This document shows, in pieces, positions 11,965 through 21,771 of a DNA stretch of 64,000 nucleotides. The notes under the pieces were generated by a model. That model was not told the origin of the DNA, ran no database searches, and saw only the letters and a list, made by a program, of their open reading frames with translations. The translations under genes were made by a program, and so were the position numbers. The stretch comes from Rhabdophis nuchalis (lineage: Eukaryota > Chordata > Lepidosauria > Squamata > Natricidae): positions 375,465,919 to 375,529,918 of the forward strand of contig CM077643.1 of NCBI GenBank assembly GCA_039707465.1, in the 5' to 3' direction. Positions within the stretch are counted from its first letter, which is position 1. Every line of letters begins with the position of its first letter.

Positions 11965-12645
11965 GAGGGGGGAGAAGCGGAGACAGAAAGGGAGGCTGAG
12001 GAGAAGCGGAAGGCAGAAAGGAACGCGGGGAAGAAGCGGAGACAGAAAGGGAGGCTGAGGAGAAGCGGAAGGCAGAAAGGAACGCGGGGAAGAAGCGGAG
12101 ACAGAAAGGGAGGCTGAGGAGAAGCGGAAGGCAGAAAGGAACGCGGGGAAGAAGCGGAGACAGAAAGGGAGGCTGAGGAGAAGCGGAAGGCAGAAAGGAA
12201 CGCGGGGAAGAAGCGGAGACAGAAAGGGAGGCTGAGGAGAAGCGGAAGGCAGAAAGGAACGCGGGGAAGAAGCGGAGACAGAAAGGGAGGCTGAGGAGAA
12301 GCGGAAGGCAGAAAGGAACGCGGGGAAGAAGCGGAGACAGAAAGGGAGGCTGAGGAGAAGCGGAAGGCAGAAAGGAACGCGGGGAAGAAGCGGAGACAGA
12401 AAGGGACGCTGAGGAGAAGCGGAAGGCAGAAAGGAACGCGGGGAAGAAGCGGAGACAGAAAGGGAGGCTGAGGAGAAGCGGAAGGCAGAAAGGAACGCGG
12501 GGAAGAAGCGGAGACAGAAAGGGAGGCTGAGGAGATGCGGAAGGCAGAAAGGGAGGCTGAGGAGAAGCGGAAGGCAGAAAGAGACGCTGAGGAGAAGCGG
12601 AGACAGAAAGGGACGCTGGGGAGAAGCGGAGACAGAAAGGGACGC
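11965..12645. repeat. 59-bp VNTR inside the DNA transposon
   Basis: The unit GAAGCGGAGACAGAAAGGGA, then GGCTGAGGAGAAGCGGAAGG, then CAGAAAGGAACGCGGG repeats about nine times with a period of 59 bp. It is made of two related half units. Copies are almost identical (one G-to-C change near 12409). The 3' end has shortened, mixed units. The purine-rich strand is the plus strand. Because 59 is not a multiple of 3 and units lack stops, two minus frames stay open for about 245 codons. Confidence 0.95.
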
Positions 12646-12709
12646 GGTTAGGGTGGAACGGCATCGCTCCATCGCCCCTCAGCTGTGGAGCCCGTCAGTC
12701 ATGCTTTAT

Positions 12710-12742
12710 AAAAATCGGTATAAAAATTTTATACCGATTTTT
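12710..12742. repeat. 33-nt perfect hairpin
   Basis: A 16-bp stem AAAAATCGGTATAAAA pairs with its inverse complement around one central A. It sits near the right end of the transposon and may be an internal part of its terminal structure. Confidence 0.85.
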
Positions 12743-13255
12743 AATGGAAAATTAGGGGGTGCGCGTTATACACGGGTGCGCGTTATAGTCGAATAAATAC
12801 GGTACTTGAGGCTAAAGGGAGGAGCTCTGGCTGTGTGGAGGGGGGAAGAACAAGGTAAAAACATTTCCCCACTTTGAACTACTTGAGGCTAAAGGGAGGA
12901 GCTCTGGCTGTGAGGAGGGGGGAAGAACAAGGTAAAAACATTTCCCCACTTTGAACTACTTGAGGCTAAAGGGAGGAGCTCTGGCTGTGTGGAGGGGGGT
13001 AGAACAAGGTAAATAAATTTCCCCACTTTGAACTACTTGAGGCTAAAGGGAGGAGCTCTGGCTGTGAGGAGGGGGGAAGAACAAGGTAAAAACATTTCCC
13101 CATTTTGAACTACTTGAGGCTAAAGGGAGGAGCTCTGGCTGTGTGGAGGGGGGGAAGAGCAAGGTAAAAGATTTCCCCATTTTGAACTTCTTGAGGCTAG
13201 AGGGAGGAGCTTCTGGCCAAGAGAGAGGGGAGGCCAAGAAACACAGAGGTCTAAC

Positions 13256-13331
13256 GTATCTATAAAACAAAAATAGAAATAATACATTCTAGATTTGTGC
13301 GCTTAAGACTGTGATTGTATTTTATTTCAAA
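13256..13331 (+). promoter_or_regulatory. CR1 leader with TATA-like word
   Basis: This short stretch links the monomer array to the ORF1 ATG at 13332. It has TATAAAA at 13261-13267. Whether this acts as a promoter element is inference; most LINE promoters are internal and need no TATA box. Confidence 0.3.
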
Positions 13332-13466
13332 ATGACTGGCTTAGTTCAATGTAATAACTGTTTTGCACCTGTCTTCCGCAGTACTCTTTTCAAATTTGGA
13401 TACTGTCCCCCTTGCAGACAAATCAATAGATTACATAGACACACATCACATATCTTGAATCTGTAA
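13332..13466 (+). pseudogene. CR1 ORF1 N-terminal part, Cys4 zinc motif
   Basis: This 44-codon frame starts at an ATG and carries C-x2-C, 14 residues, then C-x2-C (CNNC and CPPC). CR1 ORF1 proteins are known to start with such a Cys-rich zinc-finger-like motif, thought to bind nucleic acid or mediate assembly. The frame ends at TAA 13464-13466. The downstream ORF1 part is open in another frame from 13439, so the two overlap by 28 bases. A small indel between about 13439 and 13466 most likely separated them. The motif spacing and position are seen directly; the function is from family knowledge. Confidence 0.75.
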
Positions 13467-14341
13467 TTTGTGATCTCCAGGCAGAAATTAAGTGTCCAAT
13501 TCGGCCATTCCACCCTGTGGAGATGCCACACTACCAGCCTCCTCTACCGCAAAGATCCCACAGAAGAAGAGCAGCCTGGACAACTGTGGGATCTGGCAGG
13601 GTGAGAGCTGTGACCCACAAACACAAAACTTTTGCTGTGTCCCAGCATAACAGATATAGCGCCCTTGCTGATCTTAATGGGGACACTAAAGTGACAGGTC
13701 AGGGTAATAATGACGACTCAAATAAGCAGGGGATTGTGGTCCAAAGTGAAGAACCTACTTCAGAAATGCAAAAGTGTGAACCAGGGATCATGCATCAGTC
13801 ACACAACAAGAGCAAGGTACCCAAAAAGAGAAGTCACCTCCTGATTGGTGACTCAATCCTAAGAGATGTAAACTTAGGTAAGGATATGGAGGTTTTGAAA
13901 GATGTCAGATGTTTACCGGGTGCTACAGCCAGCAGAGACAAGAGGCGTATTCTTAAGATAGTCAAGAATGCAAGTAAGGACTGTGAAGTTGATGCTATTA
14001 TACATCTTGGCACAAATGATCTGTCCCAAAAAGATGTAGCTTCTGTGCAGAATGATTTCCAGAGTTTGGGGTACGAACTTAGTAGTACAGGTTGTAGGCT
14101 TATCTTCTCAGAGATCATACCAGTATACAAGGAACAAAAAGGAAAGGGCCAGCGCATAGCAGAGTTTAATGTGTGGCTAAAGGAGTGGTGTAAAAAGGAA
14201 GGCTTTGGTCTTATTAGTCATGATGCCTGCAGCTGGTCCAATGATAAACTGTACAAAAGAGATGGTTTGCACCCATCCAAGAAAGGGACTGAGTTACTTG
14301 GCACTAAATTCACAGATTTCCTGGCTAAACATTTAAACTGA
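13439..14341 (+). CDS. CR1 ORF1 protein, esterase (SGNH) part
   Basis: The frame is open for 300 codons after TAG 13436-13438. No ATG occurs before 13523, so translation would have to enter from the upstream part in the other frame. Landmarks of an SGNH hydrolase or esterase fold are GDSILRDV (13847-13870), LPGATA (13913-13930), HLGTNDL (14003-14023) and DGLHPS (14261-14278). They supply the Ser, Gly, Asn and Asp/His blocks. CR1 ORF1 proteins commonly carry this domain, which is thought to help retrotransposition through RNA or lipid binding. The N-terminal 90 residues are basic and low complexity. ORF2 starts 158 bp downstream. Confidence 0.88.
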   Translation, partial: THITYLESVICDLQAEIKCPIRPFHPVEMPHYQPPLPQRSHRRRAAWTTVGSGRVRAVTHKHKTFAVSQHNRYSALADLNGDTKVTGQGNNDDSNKQGIVVQSEEPTSEMQKCEPGIMHQSHNKSKVPKKRSHLLIGDSILRDVNLGKDMEVLKDVRCLPGATASRDKRRILKIVKNASKDCEVDAIIHLGTNDLSQKDVASVQNDFQSLGYELSSTGCRLIFSEIIPVYKEQKGKGQRIAEFNVWLKEWCKKEGFGLISHDACSWSNDKLYKRDGLHPSKKGTELLGTKFTDFLAKHLN

Positions 14342-14499
14342 ATAGTGGGGACAGAGAATCAATAGATAAAGAATATTTCTGTCCCCAGCAAACTAAAATT
14401 CATAGGGTTATCAGTGCATGTAACATAGATATTGGTGCGGGTAATATTACCAACACTGCTGTCAAGCAAAACCAAACAATTAACAGTGAGTGCCATACC

Positions 14500-15378
14500 A
14501 TGTACATGAACCATACAAGTGGCAAAGAAATAGGGGCAAAGAGAACCATAGTCAGGCATAACACAGGTTTCGTAGACAGAAAACACAGGGTCAATCAAAA
14601 TGGACTCAAATGTCTATACACCAATGCACAGAGTATGAGGAATAAACAGGGTGAATTAGAAATTCAAGTAAATGAGGGCAGATACGATATTGTTGCCATT
14701 ACAGAAACTTGGTGGGATGAAACCCACAAATGGAACATACAGCTAGAAGGATTTAAATTATTTAAAAGAAATAGACAAAATAAAAGAGGAGGTGGAGTTG
14801 CACTATATATAAGAAATAATTACATCTCTACAGAAATAGAGCACAACAATGATGAGAACTATCTTGAATGTATTTGGGTCAATATTAAAGGATGGGGGGG
14901 GAATGATATTGTCATAGGTCTATACTACAGGCCACCCAACCAAGCAGAGGAAGTGGATGTACTTTTTGCTAACCAGCTAACTAAGGTATGTAGGAAGCAC
15001 ACTGCAATAGTAATGGGAGATTTTAACTACCCTGACATCAATTGGGAAACAAACTCTGCACCAAGTGGAAGATCCATCAGGTTCCTAAGAAACCTAGCAG
15101 ACAACTTTGTTTCCCAAAAGGTAGAGAAGGGAACAAGGGGATCAGCAATATTGGACTTAATTCTCACTAACAGAGAGGAAATGATAGAAGGTGTAGAAGC
15201 TACAGGAACTTTGGGGGCAAGCGATCATGAAATACTGGAATTCAACATTATGCAAACAAAAGTAGTTGAACAAAGTCAAACTAGAGTCTTAGACTTCAAG
15301 AGAGCTAATTTCAATAAACTCAGAGAGAGCTTGGGAAGGATTCCATGGATGAGAATCCTCAAGGGGAAAACAACTTAG
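14500..15378 (+). pseudogene. CR1 ORF2, APE endonuclease part
   Basis: This is the first 292 codons of ORF2, from ATG 14500, cut by TAG 15376-15378. Motifs of the apurinic-like endonuclease occur in order: YTNAQSMRNK (Asn), ITETWWDE (Glu), GGVALYIRNN, GLYYRPP, VMGDFNYPDINW (Asp and Asn) and GASDHEILEF (terminal His). The enzyme nicks target DNA to prime reverse transcription. All key residues seem present. The frame continues unchanged after the TAG, so the lesion is one nonsense codon and not a frameshift. The upstream spacing from ORF1 (158 bp) is normal for the family. Confidence 0.92.
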
Positions 15379-17367
15379 GAAGCTTGGGAAATTTTGAAAA
15401 ATGAGATTATAAAAGCCCAGTCCAGCGCAATACCAATGAAGAAGAAAAATAACAGTTCCCAAAAGAAACCAGCATGGCTGCATAAAGAACTCTCTGACAA
15501 ATTGAAAGACAAAAAGGATAAATATAAAAAGTGGAAAAAGGGGGACATAACCAAGGCAAAATATCAGCAAATAGCCCGAGCCTGTAAAGATGAAGTGAGG
15601 AAAGCTAAGGCTCGCAATGAAGAAAGGCTTGCCAAAAAAGTAAAAAATAACAAAAAAAGCTTCTTCCAACATGTTAAAAATAAGAAAAAGGTTAAGGAAA
15701 CAATTGGTCCACTGCTGGGAGAAAACGGCAAGAAGATGATAAGCAACAGGGAGGAAGCAGAACTATTTAACTCTTTTTTTGCATCTGTCTTTACACAAAG
15801 GGATAAAACAGTCCAACCAATCAAAAACAGCACCACAAATATCAGATTAGGAACACAAGTTGAAATAGGGAAGAAAATGGTAAGTGAGCACCTGTCTGCC
15901 CTGGACGAGTTCAAATCACCAGGACCGGATGGATTACACCCCAGGGTCCTGAAGGAACTGGCAGACGAGATCTCAGAACCACTGAACTATATCTTTCAGA
16001 GATCCTGGAGCACCGGGGAACTGCCAGAAGACTGGAAAAGAGCAGATGTGGTTCCCATCTTCAAAAAAGGGAAAAAAACAGATCCAGGAAACTATAGACC
16101 CATCAGCCTGACCTCAATACCAGGAAAGATTCTGGAAAAGATAATTAAACAACAAATAAGTGAACACCTAGAAGCAAACAAAGTAATAGCCAAAAGCCAA
16201 CATGGGTTTGTTAAAAACAGATCATGCCAGACGAATCTAATTGAATTCTTTGACAAAGTGACAAAATCAGTGGACCAGAGGAATGCTGTTGATATAATTT
16301 ACCTGGACTTCAGTAAGGCATTTGATAAAGTAGACCATAACCTACTATTAGATAAAGTAGAAAATTGTGGGTTAGACAACAGCACCACCAAATGGATTTG
16401 CAACTGGCTGACCAACCGCACTCAACGTGTAGTCCTCAATGGAACTGCATCTACATGGAAGGAAGTATGCAGTGGAGTCCCCCAAGGCTCTGTTTTAGGC
16501 CCAGTACTCTTTAACATCTTCATCAACGATTTGGATGAGGGGATAAATGGGGAACTCATCAAATTCGCAGACGACACCAAGCTGGCAGGAATAGCCAACA
16601 CTCCAGAAGATAGGCTTAAGATACAGAAGGATCTAGACAAACTTGAACATTGGGCACTGTCTAATAAAATGAAATTCAATTGTGAAAAAAGTAAGGTCCT
16701 ACATATAGGCAAGAAAAACCAAATGCACAAGTACAGTATAGGTGGTACCTTGCTCAATAGTAGCAACTGTGAGAGGGATCTAGGAATCCTAGTGGACAAC
16801 CATTTAAATATGAGCCAGCAGTGTGCAGCAGCTGCCAAAAAAGCCAACACAGTTCTAGGCTGCATAAACAGAGGGATAGAATCTAGATCACGTGAAGTGT
16901 TAATGCCACTGTATAGTGCCTTGGTAAGGCCACACTTGGAATACTGCATACAGTTTTGGTCGCCACGATGTAGAAAAGACGTGGAGACTCTGGAAAGAGT
17001 GCAGAGAAGAGCAACCAAGATGATTAGAGGACTGGAGACTAAGACATATGAAGAACGGCTGCAGGAGCTGGGTATGTCTAGTTTGATGAAGAGAAGGACC
17101 AGGGGAGACATGATAGCAGTGTTCCGATATCTCAGAGGGTGCCACAAAGAAGAGGGAGTCAAACTTTTCTCCAAGGCACCTGGGGGCAGGACAAGAAGCA
17201 ATGGGTGGAAACTAACCAAGGAGAGAAGCAACTTAGAATTAAGGAGAAATTTCCTGACAGTAAGAACAATTAACCTCTGGAACAGCTTGCCTCCAGCAGT
17301 TGTGAATGCCCCAACCCTGGAAGTCTTTAAAAAGATGTTAGACAGCCATTTGTCTGAAATGGTATAA
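15379..17367 (+). pseudogene. CR1 ORF2, reverse transcriptase part
   Basis: The same frame stays open for 662 codons after TAG 15376-15378. It holds a basic linker (about 15480-15700) and then RT blocks: SPGPDGLHPRVLKEL, NYRPISLTS, YLDFSKAFDKVDH (first catalytic Asp, near 16303), [11 protein letters not shown] (16471-16503), FADDTKL (catalytic pair, from 16564) and the C-terminal RPHLEYCIQFWSP. With the endonuclease part the total is about 955 codons, the usual size for CR1 ORF2. Apart from the TAG no damage is visible. In the cell the intact protein would act with its own RNA at nuclear target sites. Confidence 0.93.
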
Positions 17368-17518
17368 GGTTCCTGCCCATGCAGGGGGTTGGACTAGAAG
17401 ACCTACAAGGTCCCTTCCAACTCTTCTATTGTATTGTATTATGTAAATTATCCTACCCAATTCTGTTCCACAAAGTATTACTTTTTAAACTGCTATTATG
17501 TCCTTCATTCTTGCTTCT

Positions 17519-17758
17519 GAGCCACTGTGGTGCAGTGGTTAGAGTGCAGTACTGCAGGCTGATCACCGGCTGCCAGGAGTTTGGCAGATCAAATCTCACC
17601 AGGCTCAAGGTTGACTCAGCCTTCCATCCTTCCGAAGTTGGTAAAATGAGGACCTAGATTGTTGGGGAAAATATGCTGACTCTGTAAACCACTTAGAGAG
17701 GGTGGTAAAGCACTATGAAGTGGTATATAAGTCTAAGTGCTATTGGTATTGCTATTCT
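17519..17758 (+). mobile_element. tRNA-derived SINE with L2-like tail
   Basis: The head GAGCCACTGTGGTGCAGTGG has an A-box-like region and a B-box-like AGATCAAATCTCACC. The 3' part runs GTAAACCACTTAGAGAGGG, AAAGCACTATGAAGTGG and TATAAGTCTAAGTGC, then CTATTG-type units. This tail resembles those of L2 LINEs, so L2 machinery may mobilise it. Related copies lie at 20840-21942 (minus) and 51820-52000. Confidence 0.85.
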
Positions 17759-19300
17759 CTTACTAGGTTAACACTACTGCAGTGTTAGCATCCTACAGTA
17801 TTAGGTTCTACATCGGTATGTTTAACAGAGAAATAAAGGCAGATATAGATAATTCAATACTGGGAAAAGAAAGCCCTCTTAGACATTGTTCTTTTTTAAA
17901 AGAGCTATCTTTATTCTTCCTTAAAGTTTTCATTCAAATAACATATACTTTCTTTAACTTGATCCTACATATTTTATCTCTTGACAAATTCAACCATGTG
18001 GCAGATTTCCAAGTGAACAGGGGATGATGAGTCTGCAAATTTGAAATGAAGGGTGTATACATAGAGACATTTTTAAAAAAATATGAAAGATGCTATTGCT
18101 CATTATGTCAACAATAAAAGCCCAAAGGCTTGCAAAAAAAAAAAAAAAGAATTCTAAGCTGGCCATCTTGGTAGATTTAAAGGTTGATGCAGCATGAGAA
18201 TTATTGGAAGCAGACTTATAAACCATACATAAGATTGTGCTGCAGTTCAGAGTTCATTAAAAAGAGGCATTCCATAATACATGAAAAAACAGAAACACAG
18301 CACCTCTGGGACTCATTAAAGCAGGAACCTCTACATCATGAAACATTGGATTGATAGGCAGTAGTTTCTGCAACAGCCATGCAAGCCTGGAAAAAGATGA
18401 GGCTATTTTAAAAAGATGCTCCATTCATGCAACAGGGCATTCCAAAACACCCCTTTGCAAATGAATTCAAACCACTACACAGTGCAAAAACAAATATTTT
18501 TACTTATTAATTAAATGTATATGTTGTCCATCTGCCAAGCAATGTTCTTAATGTAATTTTGTTGTCTTTCACTTTCCATGCTTACAAAAAAAATAATAAA
18601 AGCAAAATTCTACAGCAATTTAGGAAAGTAGCACCAGCACATACACACACCTACAAAAGGAAAATCTTAAAATAGAATAAGCCAAAATTGCCTTGCATTA
18701 TTACTATTCTCACAACTACCTTTGAGGATTTTAATATTACTGTGATGTAAGCATCTAAAATATTAACATTTGAATAAAACAGTCTAAAACAGGTGGTTTT
18801 TAAAAAGTGTTGTTTCTTTAATTTTGAAAAGCCAGTCTGCTCTGAGCATCAATATCTGATTCCAAGAGCCCTTAGATCTCTTGGCAGTCACCATCTGGAA
18901 CAGCAACACTGAGCTCCACAGCTCCAAAAGAGCATTTTTGATGTAAAGTTAATAAGAACTAGAAATCTCAGTATTCAATAATAAATGCAGAGACTGCCTG
19001 GAAGAGAAAGCTCAAGGAAAAAAAGAACTATAGCATTCTCTTGCTATAATGAATTTTCACATTTTCCTAAATACGGATTTCCTCCTGCTTTTATCAACTG
19101 AAATAAAAGGGCATTCTATTCCTTCTGCTACCTTTATTACAAATGGAATTTCCTCTTAAGATATTCCTGTTAAAATAATGTTTTCTGAGTGTCCCTCATA
19201 TTTTCTTTTTAACTTAATTGATATTGGAATCACTGACCTATTTTAAATTACAACTATGGTGGGAAATGACCATAAGCTGTCAATATATGGCAATGATATG
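17759..19300. other. Unrecognised non-coding DNA
   Basis: The only candidate structure is AATAAA at 18113-18118 followed by a 15-base A run near 18134, which could mark the 3' end of a processed retrocopy. I cannot identify a parent transcript or a target duplication. Confidence 0.4.
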
Positions 19301-19412
19301 CCATATTTTTCAGAGTATAAGACGCACCTTTTTCCTTCAAAAGTGAGTGAAAATCTGGGTGAGTCTTATACACTGAATACAACATTTTTTGCCTCCTGAA
19401 ACCCTGCCCCCT

Positions 19413-19584
<172 letters not shown>

Positions 19585-20236
19585 GAATTTGAATTTGTAA
19601 AACCGCTCTCTTTCCCCGAAGGGACTCGAGGGAAGGCACAGGGAATTTAAAAATACATACATAAAACCAACAAGCATAAATACAATTTAAAATGAATTAA
19701 ACTAGACCCTGCGCTAAAATCCCAAACTGACTAAAACTGGACCCCAAAAAGTCCCTAATAAAACAATTCCATTACCCCAAGCCGGCCAGGCAGAAGAAAT
19801 GAGTTTTTAGTTTTTGACGGAAGGAGCGGAGGTCCGTGGTTGTTCTAATTTCGGGGGGAAGGTCGTTCCAGAGGGTTAGGCTCGCCACAGAGAAGGCCCT
19901 TCCCCTGGGCGTCGCCCGCTGGCATAGCCTAGTGGACGGCACCCGGAGAAGTCCCTCTCTGTGGGACCGAATCGGCCGCAGGGATGTATGGGGCAGGATG
20001 CGATCCCGCAAATAGCTAGGTCCCGTGCCATGGAGTGCTTTAAGGATGATAACCAACACCTTAAAGCGCACCCGAAAGACGACAGGCAGCCAATGCAACT
20101 CGCGCAGGAGCGGTGTTACATGGGAAAACCTGGAGGTTTCCATAACTGCCCGCGCGGCTGCATTCTGGACAAGCTGCAGTCTTCGGGTGCACCTCAAGGG
20201 GAGCCCCATGTAGAGAGCATTGCAGTAGTCCAGTAG
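19585..20236 (-). mobile_element. 5'-truncated L2-type LINE
   Basis: Minus-strand reading gives the C-terminal part of an L2-type RT protein, a 3' UTR ending in GGGAAAGAGAGCGG, and a trinucleotide tail. The 5' end breaks at about 20236 in GTAGTCCAG. It is inserted into the 19301-20525 repeat, with TTTA visible on both sides as a possible short target duplication. A longer copy of the family lies at 47810-48985. Confidence 0.88.
19772..20209 (-). pseudogene. L2-type RT C-terminal fragment
   Basis: The 145-codon minus frame contains [46 protein letters not shown] and LKTHFFCLAGLG. These are C-terminal landmarks shared by L2 and related LINE proteins. The endonuclease and catalytic RT blocks are lost by 5' truncation, so it is a dead fragment. 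It closely resembles the last 145 codons of the copy at 47987-48979. Confidence 0.9.
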
Positions 20237-20525
20237 TCCAGTTTACAAAAATGGCTGTGCATAGGCTTTATGAGGCTTCCAGAATACTCCTGGGGGCTGG
20301 GGAGGGCAAAAATGAGCAAAAAATGGGCTGGTTTTTGCTCATTTGTGGTCCCCCCCAGCACCCAGAAGCACTCTATAAGCTTCCTAAAGGCTATGCATTC
20401 CCTTTTTTTTTTTTTGACAAAAAAAAAAACGGGCCTGTTTTCGTGAAAATCAGGCAAGGTCTGCAGAGTGCAAACACTTTTTTAAAAAATTTGCCTCTTC
20501 AAAGTCTTGGTGGAGCGGTATAACA

Positions 20526-20839
20526 AAGTGTGCTAGTGGGATCTTTGCCACTTGTGACTGGGATTATAGGCTCACAAGACCCAAACTCCTTCGTATTAAA
20601 AGTAGGAACAAAAGTAGCATTCTCTTCAATGTATAAATTAGGGAAGAAACATTCTCAGCCAAGAAAACAATTCATGGAATATTTTGAGTATCCATTCTTA
20701 TTATATCACTATCCTAATGTATGTTTTAAGAAACTGAACTTAGTTTGCATTAAACCTCAGATATTTTGGAAAAGACAGAAGTTGCCACATCTCAGGTAAC
20801 TCATCACTTTAGACTGAGCTGGGATAGTCCTGTCTTGAC
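20526..20839. other. Unrecognised non-coding DNA
   Basis: Nothing recognisable is visible in these 314 bases. Confidence 0.4.
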
Positions 20840-20864
20840 ATAGTAACAGCAATAGCACTTAGAC

Positions 20865-21093
20865 CAGTGGCTTCCAACCTTTCTTTTGGCCATTCCCCAC
20901 CTAAGCATCTCTGAAATCCTGATTCCCTGCTCCCCTCTGTGATATATAATTCTTACTTTACTCAAAAAGTGAACTCTATTCATGGGGAGGAAGCCTAAAA
21001 GGCCATTAACTTGGTTTAAACAAGGTTCAAATTGCCTCCATTAAAAATAAAATTGTCCCCTGTGGTGTGTGGGCCCCATGTTGGGAACCACTG
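20865..21093. mobile_element. hAT-type element in a SINE tail
   Basis: It starts CAGTGGCTTCCAACC and ends GTTGGGAACCACTG. Perfect 8-bp duplications ACTTAGAC lie at 20857-20864 and 21094-21101. The interior is AT-rich and non-coding. Confidence 0.9.
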
Positions 21094-21141
21094 ACTTAGA
21101 CTTATATACTGCTTCATAGTGTTTTACAGCTTTCTCTAAGC

Positions 21142-21771
21142 CAGGGGTCCCCAACCTTTTTTGCACCAGGGACCGGTTTCATTTTAAAGAAAATTCTGCG
21201 GACCGGCTGGCGTAGAGGAGGAGTGGGGGGGGGGGGGAGGTGGAACAGGTGGTGCATGCGCACACAGGGGGAGGGGGAACAGGTGGCGCATGCGCACGTG
21301 GGGGGGAGTCGGCTCACTCGGCCCTCCAACGGCGCGAACAGCCGTGCCTGCGCCTGCGCATGCGGGGGGAATTGGCTCACTCGGCCCTCTAGGGCAGGGG
21401 TCCCCAACCTTTTTTGCACCAGGGACCGGTTTCATTTTAAAGAAAATTCTGCGGACCAGCTGGCGTAGAGGAGGAGCGGGGGGGAGGTGGAACAGGCGGC
21501 GCATGCGCACGTGGGGGCGGAGTCAGCTCACTCGGCCCTCTAGGGCCTCCAACGGCGCGAATGGCTGTGCCTGCGCACACGGTGGGGGGAATCGGCTCAC
21601 TTGGCCCTCTAGGGCCTCCAACGGCATGAACGGTCGCGCCTGCGCCCTCCCACATCCGGTGCGCGCTCTGCCCAGGGGGCTGCTCCCTCCTCCACCTCTC
21701 TGCACTGCGGCCCGGTTCCTATCAAGCCACGGACCGACACCGGTCCGTGGCCCGGGGGTTGGGGACCCCTG
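21142..21771. mobile_element. hAT-type element with internal duplication
   Basis: It starts CAGGGGTCCCCAACC and ends GTTGGGGACCCCTG. Perfect 8-bp duplications CTCTAAGC lie at 21134-21141 and 21772-21779. The first 100 bases, including the left TIR, recur from about 21394 with few changes. Segments with CTCACTCGGCCCTC and CCAACGGCGCGAA also repeat. The GC-rich interior keeps several frames open by chance. Confidence 0.9.

Larger units (their letters stand above)
11848..12802. mobile_element. TA-flanked non-autonomous DNA transposon with VNTR
   Basis: Both ends read CCGTATTTATTCGA followed by TATAACGCGC, with one mismatch between them. The element lies between TA dinucleotides at 11846-11847 and 12803-12804. 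Other monomers of the host array read GAACTACTTGAGG at this site, so the empty site has a single TA. A TA duplication fits Tc1/mariner-like or similar transposons, but the class is not proven. The left 90 bp is itself an inverted repeat. The interior is a 59-bp VNTR plus a 33-nt hairpin. No transposase is encoded. Confidence 0.85.
11588..13255 (+). repeat. 77-bp tandem monomer array (interrupted)
   Basis: Monomers begin CTAAAGGGAGGAGCTCTGGC, pass through GAGGAGGGGGGAAGAAC and TTTCCCCA, and end TTGAACTACTTGAGG. Starts at 11701, 11778, 12812, 12889, 12966, 13043, 13120 and 13197 fall 77 bp apart once the inserted element at 11848-12802 is removed. A truncated start lies near 11588-11622. Units alternate GTGAGGAGG and GTGTGGAGG. 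The last unit is diverged and runs within about 80 bp into ORF1 of a CR1 LINE. It may be the monomer-type 5' UTR of that LINE, or a minisatellite that was already there. Confidence 0.9.
13256..17440 (+). mobile_element. Nearly full-length CR1 LINE
   Basis: The order is ORF1 (13332-14341, with one frame change), ORF2 (14500-17367, with one in-frame TAG) and a short 3' UTR ending GGTTGGACTAGAAGACC and TATTGTATTGTATT. This is the standard CR1 plan. The element is unusually complete, since most CR1 copies are strongly 5' truncated. If the upstream 77-bp array belongs to its 5' UTR, the element starts near 11588. I see no clear target duplication at 17441. Confidence 0.93.

Noticed and set aside
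11915..12672. Two overlapping minus-strand frames of about 245 codons, rich in Ser, Pro, Leu and Phe
   Set aside because: They are readings of the 59-bp VNTR, which lacks stops in more than one frame. Their repeat length of 59 residues is just the period read three times. No domain is present.
11588..13255. Tandem repeats as a possible CRISPR array
   Set aside because: Monomers are contiguous with no unique spacers, and the DNA is clearly vertebrate.
16422..17231. Minus-strand frame of 269 codons opposite CR1 ORF2 (also 8430-9020)
   Set aside because: These are antisense shadows of the RT coding strand. The same frames occur in both CR1 copies because the copies are nearly identical.
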